Part shown: in pieces, positions 44,670 through 53,483 of the stretch
Position numbering within the stretch: the stretch's first letter is position 1
How the letters are laid out: each line of letters starts with the position of its first letter
Source: Lachnospiraceae bacterium
GTDB taxonomy: Bacteria > Bacillota > Clostridia > Lachnospirales > Lachnospiraceae
Direction: 5' to 3'
Length of the DNA: 64,000 nucleotides
Assembly (NCBI GenBank): GCA_021153325.1
Contig: JAGKTQ010000016.1
Coordinates: 1 to 64,000 of the forward strand
Notes under the pieces: generated by a model
The model's input: the letters and a program-made list of their open reading frames with translations, nothing else
Told to the model about the DNA's origin: nothing
Database searches by the model: none
Position numbers and translations under genes: made by a program

Positions 44670-45158
44670 TTATTTCTGATTAATGTAATTAACTAATCCT
44701 TCTGCAGCAATAATTTTCTGCATGAATTCTGGGAATGCCTGCCCCTGGAAAGTAGTCCCCTTTGTTACATTTGTAATCACACCGGAATCAAAGTCAACTT
44801 CTACTTCATCTCCTGCTTCAATGCCTTTGGATGCTTCTGGACATTCGATGATTGGAAGACCGATGTTGATAGCATTACGATAAAAGATTCTTGCGAAAGT
44901 TTCTGCGATCACACAGCTTACGCCTGCCGCTTTAATGGCGATTGGGGCATGCTCTCTGGAAGAACCACAGCCGAAGTTTTTATCAGCTACAATAATATCG
45001 CCTTTCTTGACATTTTTTATAAAGTCTTTGTCAATATCTTCCATACAATGCTGAGCCAGTTCTGCCGGATCAGAGGAATTTAAATATCTTGCAGGAATAA
45101 TAACATCTGTATCTACATTATCTCCAAATTTAAAAACAGTACCATTTGCTTTTTTCAT
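44670..45158 (-). CDS. leuD: LeuD, isopropylmalate isomerase small subunit
   Basis: 162 residues, the short (archaeal/clostridial) LeuD form: KFGDNVDTDVIIPARYLN near the start, FGCGSSREHAP and the RIFYRNAINIGLPI stretch. With LeuC it interconverts 2- and 3-isopropylmalate in leucine synthesis. Encoded 26 nt after leuC. Confidence 0.96.
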   Translation of the reverse strand: MKKANGTVFKFGDNVDTDVIIPARYLNSSDPAELAQHCMEDIDKDFIKNVKKGDIIVADKNFGCGSSREHAPIAIKAAGVSCVIAETFARIFYRNAINIGLPIIECPEASKGIEAGDEVEVDFDSGVITNVTKGTTFQGQAFPEFMQKIIAAEGLVNYINQK

Positions 45159-45184
45159 TTTAATACCTATGCCTTTCTCTCTAC

Positions 45185-46450
45185 TTACATAATCTCTTCT
45201 GGTCCTGAAATTTTTCCAGTAACAGCACTTGCTGCTGCAACAGCCGGGCTTGCTAAATAAATTTCAGAGTTTACATGTCCCATACGTCCTACGAAGTTAC
45301 GATTTGTTGTAGATACACAACGTTCCCCTTCTGCCAGGATACCCATGTAACCACCAAGGCAAGGTCCACAGGTCGGTGTACTTACAACTGCACCGGCTTC
45401 AATAAAAGTCTTTAATAAGCCTTCTTCCATAGCGGACATGTAAATTGCCTGTGTAGCAGGGATAACGATACAGCGTAAGCCTTTCTTTACATGTTTACCC
45501 TGCAATACCTCTGCAGCGATACGAAGGTCATCCAGTCTTCCGTTCGTACAGGAACCGATAACGACCTGATCAATTTCAATGTCCTCTTTGATCTCACTTA
45601 ATGTCTTTGTATTTTCAGGAAGATGTGGGAATGCTACAGTAGATTCCAAAGTGCTCAGATCGATCGTATATTCTTCGTCATATACGGCATCTTCATCTGC
45701 TTCGTAAATTTTATAGCTTCTTGTGGAATGCTCTTTCATATAAGCTTCGGCAATATCATCTACAGGGAAAATACCATTTTTTCCACCAGCTTCGATTGCC
45801 ATGTTGGCAATCGTAAAACGATCATCCATAGAAAGATTGCGGATACCTTCGCCAACAAATTCCATAGATTTATAAAGAGCACCATCTACACCAATCATAC
45901 CGATGATGTGTAAGATAATATCTTTACCACTTACCCATTTGTTTGGTTTTCCAACTAAATTAAATTTAATCGCACCAGGTACTTTGAACCATGCTTTACC
46001 AGTGGCCATACCAGCAGCCATATCCGTACTTCCTACACCTGTGGAGAAAGCACCAAGTGCACCATATGTACAAGTATGAGAATCAGCACCGATAATAACA
46101 TCACCAGCCACAGTCAAACCTTTTTCAGGAAGCAGTGCATGTTCAATACCCATCTCACCAACTTCAAAATAATTTGTAATTTCATTTCTTTTTGCAAATT
46201 CACGTACGCATTTGCAGTGTTCTGCAGATTTAATATCTTTATTTGGAACAAAATGATCCGGTACGAGGGCAATTTTATCTTTGTCAAACACACCGTCTAC
46301 CTTCATTTTATCCATTTCTTTAATTGCAACAGGACTCGTAATATCATTTCCGAGTACTAAATCCAAATCTGCCTCAATCAACTGACCTGCTTCTACTTTG
46401 TCAAGTCCTGCATGAGCCGCAAGGATTTTCTGCGTCATTGTCATTCCCAT
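45185..46450 (-). CDS. leuC: LeuC, isopropylmalate isomerase large subunit
   Basis: 421 residues, aconitase superfamily short type matching the short LeuD. The three 4Fe-4S cysteines are in GSCTNGR and TPTCGPCLGG; GADSHTCTYGALGAFSTGVGSTD is the substrate region. The frame extends to 46516, but GGAGG is 8 nt before the ATG at 46450 and the family sequence MTQKILAAHAG follows. The promoter starts near 46500. Confidence 0.96.
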   Translation of the reverse strand: MGMTMTQKILAAHAGLDKVEAGQLIEADLDLVLGNDITSPVAIKEMDKMKVDGVFDKDKIALVPDHFVPNKDIKSAEHCKCVREFAKRNEITNYFEVGEMGIEHALLPEKGLTVAGDVIIGADSHTCTYGALGAFSTGVGSTDMAAGMATGKAWFKVPGAIKFNLVGKPNKWVSGKDIILHIIGMIGVDGALYKSMEFVGEGIRNLSMDDRFTIANMAIEAGGKNGIFPVDDIAEAYMKEHSTRSYKIYEADEDAVYDEEYTIDLSTLESTVAFPHLPENTKTLSEIKEDIEIDQVVIGSCTNGRLDDLRIAAEVLQGKHVKKGLRCIVIPATQAIYMSAMEEGLLKTFIEAGAVVSTPTCGPCLGGYMGILAEGERCVSTTNRNFVGRMGHVNSEIYLASPAVAAASAVTGKISGPEEIM

Positions 46451-46506
46451 TATTCTTTCCTCCATTAAAAAAAATCCGTTAGTTATCAAAATAACTCTCT
46501 TTTGAT

Positions 46507-46535
46507 ATATTATCATAAACTTAGAATGACCACAA
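46507..46535 (-). promoter_or_regulatory. SigA promoter of leuCD
   Basis: TTGTGG (46535-46530), 17-bp spacer, TAATAT (46512-46507) on the minus strand. The non-consensus -35 fits an activator-dependent promoter; a palindrome is centred about 65 bp upstream of the expected start site. Confidence 0.7.
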
Positions 46536-46556
46536 ATACATATTATTTATGTTCTT

Positions 46557-46573
46557 TATAACTTGAAGTTATA
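46557..46573. promoter_or_regulatory. LysR-type operator between leuC and lysR
   Basis: Perfect 17-bp palindrome TATAACTT-G-AAGTTATA (T-N11-A class). It is centred near -65 of leuC and covers the -35 of the regulator gene, the classical arrangement for activation of the target and self-repression. Confidence 0.75.
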
Positions 46574-46591
46574 TGTGTGGCATGATATATT
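46563..46591 (+). promoter_or_regulatory. SigA promoter of the LysR gene
   Basis: TTGAAG (46563-46568), 17-bp spacer, TATATT (46586-46591). The -35 overlaps the right part of the palindrome. Confidence 0.65.
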
Positions 46592-46636
46592 TAGTTTTAG
46601 TTATGAATTAAATTATGTATTTTAGGAGCTCGTTTC

Positions 46637-47554
46637 ATGGAAAATAATTTGAACCTTTATTATATTTTTTATACCGTTGCTAAGCATCAGAGCTTTTCTC
46701 TAGCTGCCAAGGAGCTGTTTATCAGTCAGCCAGCAGTCAGCAAATCTATTTCTAAGCTGGAAGAAAATTTACAGACACAGCTTTTTATCCGCAGTTCCAA
46801 AGGAGTTCGTCTGACCGAAGAAGGCGTAATACTGTATAAACAGGCAGAAAATGCATTTTTGTCTTTAAAAACAGGTGAGGAACAGTTAAGTAGACGAAAA
46901 GAATTAGGTATGGGACAGCTTTCAATCGGTGTAAGTAATACGTTATGTAAACATGTATTACTTCCCTATTTAAAGGATTTCATTAAAGAATATCCTCACA
47001 TTCGTATTTCCATTGAATGCCAGTCCAGTTTTCACACGATTGAAGCTTTAAAAAATGGTAAAGTCGATATCGGATTGATCGGAGAACCAGAAAGCAAAAA
47101 TAATGATATCCTTTTTTTCCCAGTCAAAGAAATCCAGGATGGCTTTGTAACGACCAAAAGTTATTTGGAAAATTTAAAGAAAAGAATCCCTACGGAATGC
47201 AGTGACATAGATTCAGAAACACTTCTTTCCAATGCAGTTCTTATGATGCTTGATAAAGATAATCTGACAAGGCAGTATATTGATAATTGTTTAAATAATA
47301 ATGGACTTTTTAATATGCAAACGATTGAAGTATCTTCTATGGATCTGTTAATTGACTTTGTGAAGATTGATTTAGGAATTGCCTGTGTCATTGAAGATTT
47401 TGTAAAGAAAGAACTGGAAGAACGTACATTGATACGCTTTCCACTGCCCTTTTCTATTCCCAAAAGAAAAATTGGATTTGCCTGCTTAAAACAAACAAAC
47501 CCTTCTTCTTCTATGAATGAATTTATGCAATTTTATTTTCCATCATATAAATGA
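46637..47554 (+). CDS. LysR-family transcriptional regulator, probable leuCD activator
   Basis: 305 residues: N-terminal winged helix-turn-helix (about 1-60; SFSLAAKELFISQPAVSKSISKLE) and a C-terminal substrate-binding domain (about 90-300). It is divergent from leuC with a shared palindrome, so control of leuCD and of itself is inferred. The ligand may be a leucine-pathway intermediate. AGGAG is 8 nt before the ATG. The 3' end overlaps the convergent opp ATPase gene by 22 nt. Confidence 0.85.
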   Translation: MENNLNLYYIFYTVAKHQSFSLAAKELFISQPAVSKSISKLEENLQTQLFIRSSKGVRLTEEGVILYKQAENAFLSLKTGEEQLSRRKELGMGQLSIGVSNTLCKHVLLPYLKDFIKEYPHIRISIECQSSFHTIEALKNGKVDIGLIGEPESKNNDILFFPVKEIQDGFVTTKSYLENLKKRIPTECSDIDSETLLSNAVLMMLDKDNLTRQYIDNCLNNNGLFNMQTIEVSSMDLLIDFVKIDLGIACVIEDFVKKELEERTLIRFPLPFSIPKRKIGFACLKQTNPSSSMNEFMQFYFPSYK

Positions 47555-49398
47555 CAACACACCATATGTCCCTTTTCTATTTCCTGCATAACTGGAGTTT
47601 TCATTTTGCAGATTTCCGTACATTTTATGCAACGTGTCTGGAATTTGCATCCTGAAGGTGAAAGGGATGAAGATAGAATATTTTCTTTTAAAATAATGCG
47701 TTTACCCTTTACATCTGGGTCAGGAATTAAAATGGCAGAAAAAAGAGCTTTTGTATAAGGATGAAGCGGATTACGGAAAATATCTTCCGTAGCTCCTATT
47801 TCTATGATACTTCCCAAATACATAATCGCAACGGTATCAGAAATATGTTCTACCACAGACAGATCATGGGAAATAAAAAGGTACGTTAAATGATATTTTT
47901 CCTGTAAATCTTGTAACAAGTTAATGATCTGTGTCCGCATGGAAATATCTAATGCAGAAACAGGTTCATCGCAGACTATAAATTCTGGTCTTAAAGCGAG
48001 TGCCCGTGCAATACAAATACGCTGTCTTTGTCCACCTGAAAATTCATGCGGATAGCGTTGTTTGTAGCTTTCCTGCAGACCGCAGGCACGCATCATAGCA
48101 GATATATAAGTATCGAGCTCTATCTTTGGCACTATATTATGCTCTCTTACTGCTTCTTTCATGATTTCATCTATCGTAAGTCTCGGAGATAAACAGGCAT
48201 ACGGATCTTGAAAAATAATCTGCATTTTCGTACGAAGAAGCCGTAATTGTTCTGCCGATACTTTGCTGATATCCTGTCCGTTAAAGAAAATATTCCCGTC
48301 CGTTTTTTCGAGCAATCTAAGAATCGTACGTCCTGTCGTCGATTTTCCACATCCGGATTCCCCGACCAATCCAAGAGTCGTTCCTCTTTTTAAAGTAAAA
48401 CTTACATCATCTACTGCTTTCACAATGCCTTTACCAGGAGATATGAAATTACCTCTTTGTGGAAAGTATTTTTTTAAGTGTGATACTTCTAAAATGCTAT
48501 CCTTTTTTTCAGGAAAAGAACCAATTTTAACAAAATGTTTTTCGGCAAATGCGTGAGAACGCATAAGCTGAACGGTATAAGGATGTTGGGGACTTTTGAA
48601 GATTTCCTTTACAGACCCCTTTTCTACCACGCTGCCATCCTTCATAACAATCATTTCGTCAGCAATTTGAGCAATAACACCTAGATCATGCGTGATCAGC
48701 AGTATAGTGATGTTAAGTTTGTTTTTTAGTTCCAGCAGCAGATCAAGAATCTGAGCCTGCGTAGTAACATCTAATGCGGTCGTTGGTTCATCTGCTACGA
48801 TTATTCGGGGATGGCATACAAGAGCTATAGCAAGCATAATACGCTGACACATACCACCGGACAATTCATGAGGATACATTTTGTAAACTTCTTCTTTGTT
48901 TGTGATTCCAACAAGCTCAAGCATTTCTAACGTACGATTTTTTCTCTCTTTTTTGTACATTTTAGGGTGATGCAATTTTATTACTTCATCCATCTGGCAG
49001 CCGATACGAAACACCGGATTCAGACTGGTTGCCGGTTCCTGAAAGATCATAGACATTTGCTTACCACGAAGCTTCTGCATCACATGCGCTGGTGCATTTA
49101 TAACATTTACCGCATGGCTTTCCATATTAATACGAATCTGCCCTTTTATAGTCTGTCCTTCAGAGCGGTCTAATAGCTGAAACAAAGAAAGTGCAGTAAC
49201 GGTTTTGCCACAGCCGGACTCTCCTACAATTCCAACGATTTTTCCTTTTGGTATGTCGAAAGAAATACCATTCATTGCTTTTACCATACCACTGTCCGTA
49301 AAAAAATAAGTATGAACATTCTCAAATTCCACAATATTGTCCGGGTCTTTCATGACCGTCAAATATGCGGATCTTGAATTTTTTTTTCTAAATGACAT
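47533..49398 (-). CDS. Oligopeptide/dipeptide ABC transporter ATPase, OppD-OppF fusion
   Basis: 621 residues with two complete ABC domains. First half (about 20-270): GESGCGKT, LSGGMCQR, Walker B region IIVADEPTTALD. Second half (about 300-560): GESGCGKS, FSGGQRQR, FIVCDEPVSALD, then the OppF/DppF C-terminal Cys motif (CKFQTRCIKCTEIC) that can hold an Fe-S cluster. It powers uptake through the two permeases encoded upstream. Fused DppD-DppF proteins are known in this transporter class. Confidence 0.92.
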   Translation of the reverse strand: MSFRKKNSRSAYLTVMKDPDNIVEFENVHTYFFTDSGMVKAMNGISFDIPKGKIVGIVGESGCGKTVTALSLFQLLDRSEGQTIKGQIRINMESHAVNVINAPAHVMQKLRGKQMSMIFQEPATSLNPVFRIGCQMDEVIKLHHPKMYKKERKNRTLEMLELVGITNKEEVYKMYPHELSGGMCQRIMLAIALVCHPRIIVADEPTTALDVTTQAQILDLLLELKNKLNITILLITHDLGVIAQIADEMIVMKDGSVVEKGSVKEIFKSPQHPYTVQLMRSHAFAEKHFVKIGSFPEKKDSILEVSHLKKYFPQRGNFISPGKGIVKAVDDVSFTLKRGTTLGLVGESGCGKSTTGRTILRLLEKTDGNIFFNGQDISKVSAEQLRLLRTKMQIIFQDPYACLSPRLTIDEIMKEAVREHNIVPKIELDTYISAMMRACGLQESYKQRYPHEFSGGQRQRICIARALALRPEFIVCDEPVSALDISMRTQIINLLQDLQEKYHLTYLFISHDLSVVEHISDTVAIMYLGSIIEIGATEDIFRNPLHPYTKALFSAILIPDPDVKGKRIILKENILSSSLSPSGCKFQTRCIKCTEICKMKTPVMQEIEKGHMVCCHLYDGK

Positions 49399-49413
49399 TT
49401 TTATCCTGCCTTT

Positions 49414-50361
49414 CTATGTATGCTTCCTCTTAGGGTCTAAAGCTTCTCTTAATCCATCACCAACAAAGTGAAAGCCAAGCACCGTAAGAAAAATCAGCGT
49501 TCCAGCAGGAATCCATACAAACCAATAATTTGTCATAACATAGATATTGTTTACTGTATGAAGCATATTTCCCCAGGAAGCATAGGGATATTTGACACCC
49601 AATCCCAAGAAGCTTAAGGTTGCCTCTGAAAGAATCACATTTCCTAAGTCCATAGTCGCGATTATGATAAGCTGCGGTATCACATTTGGTATCAAATGCC
49701 TGCCTATACAGTGACGTGTTTTGATACCAGCTGCTTTAGCAGCAACTATAAATTCCTGCTCACGCAAGGATAAAATTTGTCCACGAACAATTCTTGCAAC
49801 GGCAGACCAACGAAATAGTCCTAATATTAAGCAAAGCATGCAAATACGAATGCCGCCATCCAATTTATAATAATCCATGATAGAACCTAAAATAATGTAA
49901 AGTGGCAAAGAAGGAATGCAGTTTATAATATCGACAAAACGCATGAATAAAGCATCTACCCATTTGCCTAAATAACCGGCAATACTACCGATTACAGTAC
50001 CAATAAGAAGTTCCATTGCAACAACGCTAATACTGAGTAACAAAGAAATTCGTCCACCATATATCAGACGTGTAAGGATATCCATGCCATTTCCGTCTGT
50101 TCCTAAAAGGTGCTTGGAGGATGGTGGTTCATATACAGAATTTACAGAAATTACTTTATATTTGCATTCTGCTTTAGCAACTTCTTGTTCTTTTGTTTCT
50201 GTCGTACGGAATACCTCTGTTTCACCATAAGGTGTTAAAATACTGCCGAGGAAGGTAAAAAGAAATATAAGGGTTAATAGAAACATGCCCGTCATCGCTA
50301 ATTTATTTCTAAAAAGACGTTTTCTAATCAACATTTTGGGAGATAAAACATTTTTTTCCAT
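49414..50361 (-). CDS. Peptide ABC transporter permease, OppC/DppC-type
   Basis: 315 residues, an N-terminal membrane helix then a BPD_transp_1 domain with the coupling loop EQEFIVAAKAAGIKTRHCIGRHLIPNV. It pairs with the OppB-type permease encoded 12 nt upstream. The ligand may be oligopeptide, dipeptide or nickel; neighbours in amino acid metabolism favour peptides. Confidence 0.92.
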   Translation of the reverse strand: MEKNVLSPKMLIRKRLFRNKLAMTGMFLLTLIFLFTFLGSILTPYGETEVFRTTETKEQEVAKAECKYKVISVNSVYEPPSSKHLLGTDGNGMDILTRLIYGGRISLLLSISVVAMELLIGTVIGSIAGYLGKWVDALFMRFVDIINCIPSLPLYIILGSIMDYYKLDGGIRICMLCLILGLFRWSAVARIVRGQILSLREQEFIVAAKAAGIKTRHCIGRHLIPNVIPQLIIIATMDLGNVILSEATLSFLGLGVKYPYASWGNMLHTVNNIYVMTNYWFVWIPAGTLIFLTVLGFHFVGDGLREALDPKRKHT

Positions 50362-50373
50362 GCTTCTCTCCTT

Positions 50374-51360
50374 CTAAACCATTTGTACCCTTGGGTCAAC
50401 TGCAGCATATAAAATATCAGCAAGTAAGTTTCCAAGAAGAGTTAATACTGCTAAAAACAGCATATAAAACATAGAAAATGGAATATCACCATTTACCATA
50501 GACTGATAAGCGGTATATCCAATTCCGGGAATCTGAAACAAAGTTTCTGTAATCAATGCCCCTCCAAAAAGTTCTGGTAGTGAAGAACCAAGAACCGTAA
50601 TAAGTGGAAGCAACGTATTACGAAATGCATGTTGATAGATTACTTTATGTTCTGGCAGCCCATTTGCCCTTGCAGTACGAATAAAATCAGAATGTAAAAC
50701 TTCCAACATATTTGTTCTTGTAAAACGTATTAAACTACCGATATTAGTAATCGTCAAAGTAAGGATCGGGAGTAGCATATGTTCTGCCACATCCAGAAAC
50801 TGTTTAAAGGGACTATATTGTTCATGCATACGACCTACGATACCATATAGATCAAACCAACCTAATTTTACTGAGAAAAGATATTTGAGTATGGTAGCAA
50901 AAAAGAACGATGGCAGGGAAATACCTATCAATGCTACTACTGTAATGGTGTGATCCAACTTACTATATTGCCTTCTTGCTGCAAGGATTCCTGCGGGGAT
51001 CGAAAGGAAGATTTCCAGTATAAAGGCTGTTGCTGCAAGGAATATAGAATATCCAATCACTTCTTGGAATTTGGTAATGACCGGTTTATTCCATTGCCAT
51101 GAGTCGCCAAAATCTCCTTGCAATGCATTTCCAAGCCAATGAAGGTAACCGGGAAGAATCCCTTGTTCCAGACCGTAGGCTGCCTTTAATTGTACTAGCC
51201 ATTCGTCATAGCTTTTTGCACCCGGCTGTTGGGACAATGTTCTTGCCCTTGTTTCCACATAGGAAGATGGTAAAAGACGCATCATTGAATAGATGAGCAG
51301 CCCTACAAAGAAAAGAATCAGGAAACTTTGCAGAAGCCTCTTGAACAAAAACTTTTTCAT
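50374..51360 (-). CDS. Peptide ABC transporter permease, OppB/DppB-type
   Basis: 328 residues, six membrane segments. Family features: MRLLPSSYVETRARTLS loop after the first helix, coupling loop DFIRTARANGLPEHKVIYQHAFRN, and FGGALITETLFQIPGIGYTAY near the end. It lies one base after the binding-protein gene. Confidence 0.92.
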   Translation of the reverse strand: MKKFLFKRLLQSFLILFFVGLLIYSMMRLLPSSYVETRARTLSQQPGAKSYDEWLVQLKAAYGLEQGILPGYLHWLGNALQGDFGDSWQWNKPVITKFQEVIGYSIFLAATAFILEIFLSIPAGILAARRQYSKLDHTITVVALIGISLPSFFFATILKYLFSVKLGWFDLYGIVGRMHEQYSPFKQFLDVAEHMLLPILTLTITNIGSLIRFTRTNMLEVLHSDFIRTARANGLPEHKVIYQHAFRNTLLPLITVLGSSLPELFGGALITETLFQIPGIGYTAYQSMVNGDIPFSMFYMLFLAVLTLLGNLLADILYAAVDPRVQMV

Positions 51361-51361
51361 T

Positions 51362-53320
51362 TTATACTCCTGCCTTATTCATTTCCATTTTTTCAATTTC
51401 TCTGTACCAACTATAAAAACTTGTAATATCAGGCGTAATGGTATCTGCATTAATACGTTCTGCACTGAAAATAATACAGTCCTGTCTTTGATAGACCGGG
51501 ATTTCTACTGCCCAGTCCATAACGATATCAAAACATTGTTTGTAGACCGCTTTTCTATATGACTGGTCAGAACTTGTCCTTGCTGTCAGAATGAGCTCAT
51601 CAAGCTTTTCATCTGCTATGTGATAATTGTTACTGTCGGTTCCTCCTTGCTCTGGAATATTGGCTGAGTGGTATATCTGATACATATCAGGATCATAGTC
51701 AGCGTGCCATGCAGCACACCACATATCTACTGTACCTGCATCCAGACCGGACCATAATTGTGAAGTATCCGTTAAATCGTTGATCGTTAAAGTGATTCCA
51801 ATACAATCCAAAGCTGCTTTTGCATCTGTTAACAGTCCAAATGAAGGATGGGAACCTGTGCCATCTGCGCCAATCCATACTTCAAATTCTGTTTTGGCAC
51901 CTTTAGGTGCCTCAGTCACTTTACCATTTGCAATGGTATAACCGGCAGCTTTTAAATATTCTAATGCAGCCTTGGATGCCGCAGCATATTTTTCTTCCGC
52001 AGACATACCTTCTGTATAAATTGGCTTTCCGTTAATGTCAATGGAAAAAGCGGATTGATAACCGACATCGGTTTCCTTAGGTGCTGCCCAGGAAGTACAG
52101 GAAATGGGATAGTTTATCACAATTGCAGAATCTCCATAATAAGTGTCAATAGTAACATCTCTATATACAGAAATAATAATTGCAAGTGCATATCTTAAAT
52201 ATTTCGATTCGTCAGAATTACGTTTGCCATCCACACATATACGATCAGCGTTAATTCCAATATAGCCGTAACCTCTATAATCCATAAAACGGGTTAGAAT
52301 CGTCTCACCGTTTAATTCTCCATTCAAGTTGATCTGAGAAATTTGTTTTAATGCCTCTTTACTGGCAGATGGCGTTGCAATATCTATTGTTCCTTGCCAA
52401 ACGGCCGGTATATTATCTGTATCTGCTGTTTCTTTCCATTGCACATATTGAATCTTTGGTGTGCCAAGATAATAATTCTCATTTGCCTCAAGATATACAA
52501 TTTTATTTTCATATTTTATAAATTTGTATGGACCGGCACCAAGTGGTACAGTGTCTTTTTCATGAATACTTGCAAGATTTCCTTTTATAAATCCAAACTG
52601 ATCATTTTCGTAATCATAAAGAGAAGTATCTCCGTAATAATGAAGAGGTGCGACCATAATATTGGCAATGCTGTAAGCTGCTTTGGCGTCATAACCGGTC
52701 GTGATTACCTGAAATTCATATTTTCCAAGCTTTTGAATTCCTTCGATATGTGAAACTTCCTCAATCGTGTTGTTTGAGTGATAAGCTTGCATACCTTTGA
52801 TCGGTGTAGAATATAAAGTCGCAGAACCATCGTAGCTTGGGTCTGCCATGACATAATAGGTAAAGATTACATCATCAGCAGTAAGAGGCGTACCATCACT
52901 AAAGGTTATATCTTCACGAAGCTTAAAATGATATATTGTCTCATTCACAGCTTCATCAATTGTTATATCCATATCTGCAATTCCATAATATGTATAATCG
53001 GTACCGTTATAGTTTCTTGTTTCACCTTCTATTCCGTTTTCGATAAGAGCACCGGAGCGATCTGTATTGACTAAGTATATACCCGTCATCTCCACAATTT
53101 TCTGATCGGGCAAAGAATCCACAAAAAATAAGGAAAATTTTTCGCTAAAATTGGATTCGCCGATAACTAGAGGTGTTTCAATGGAACTATTTTCCGTCTT
53201 TTCTTTAGTAGAAGTTTCTGTATTAAGTTTCTTTTCTTCTTTTCCGCATGCGATAAAAGTACTTACGACTATTACACCAGCCAGCAAAAAGGAAAGAAAC
53301 TTGCTGGAACTTCTATTCAT
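51362..53320 (-). CDS. Family 5 extracellular solute-binding lipoprotein
   Basis: 652 residues, longer than a typical OppA (about 540). Lipoprotein signal with Cys25 (TFIAC), a charged linker, then an SBP_bac_5 fold (YHFKLREDITFSDGTPLTADDVIFTY). It delivers peptides or a related ligand to the permeases. GGAGGAC is before the ATG. The extra length is spread through the lobes rather than a separate domain. Confidence 0.9.
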   Translation of the reverse strand: MNRSSSKFLSFLLAGVIVVSTFIACGKEEKKLNTETSTKEKTENSSIETPLVIGESNFSEKFSLFFVDSLPDQKIVEMTGIYLVNTDRSGALIENGIEGETRNYNGTDYTYYGIADMDITIDEAVNETIYHFKLREDITFSDGTPLTADDVIFTYYVMADPSYDGSATLYSTPIKGMQAYHSNNTIEEVSHIEGIQKLGKYEFQVITTGYDAKAAYSIANIMVAPLHYYGDTSLYDYENDQFGFIKGNLASIHEKDTVPLGAGPYKFIKYENKIVYLEANENYYLGTPKIQYVQWKETADTDNIPAVWQGTIDIATPSASKEALKQISQINLNGELNGETILTRFMDYRGYGYIGINADRICVDGKRNSDESKYLRYALAIIISVYRDVTIDTYYGDSAIVINYPISCTSWAAPKETDVGYQSAFSIDINGKPIYTEGMSAEEKYAAASKAALEYLKAAGYTIANGKVTEAPKGAKTEFEVWIGADGTGSHPSFGLLTDAKAALDCIGITLTINDLTDTSQLWSGLDAGTVDMWCAAWHADYDPDMYQIYHSANIPEQGGTDSNNYHIADEKLDELILTARTSSDQSYRKAVYKQCFDIVMDWAVEIPVYQRQDCIIFSAERINADTITPDITSFYSWYREIEKMEMNKAGV

Positions 53321-53356
53321 TTTTGTCCTCCTTTAGTTTTGAACTTCTATACGGAT

Positions 53357-53393
53357 AAAAAAAGGAGCATGACTACTTCGTCCATGCTCCTTT
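53357..53393 (-). terminator. Terminator downstream of ilvC, inside the opp leader
   Basis: Perfect 11-bp stem AAAGGAGCATG/CATGCTCCTTT with an 11-nt loop, followed by TTTT on the minus strand. Because an opp promoter lies upstream of it (53443-53471), it is also an attenuator candidate for the opp operon. Confidence 0.85.
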
Positions 53394-53442
53394 GCATCGT
53401 ATCTACGTGGAAACGATACCATACTTCCTATTAAGTTGCAAG

Positions 53443-53471
53443 ATTATACGTTACACCTTTACGATAACCAA
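53443..53471 (-). promoter_or_regulatory. SigA promoter of the opp operon
   Basis: TTGGTT (53471-53466), 17-bp spacer, TATAAT (53448-53443) on the minus strand, just after the ilvC stop. The transcript would contain the terminator hairpin before the binding-protein gene. Confidence 0.65.
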
Positions 53472-53483
53472 ACATCTTTGGAA

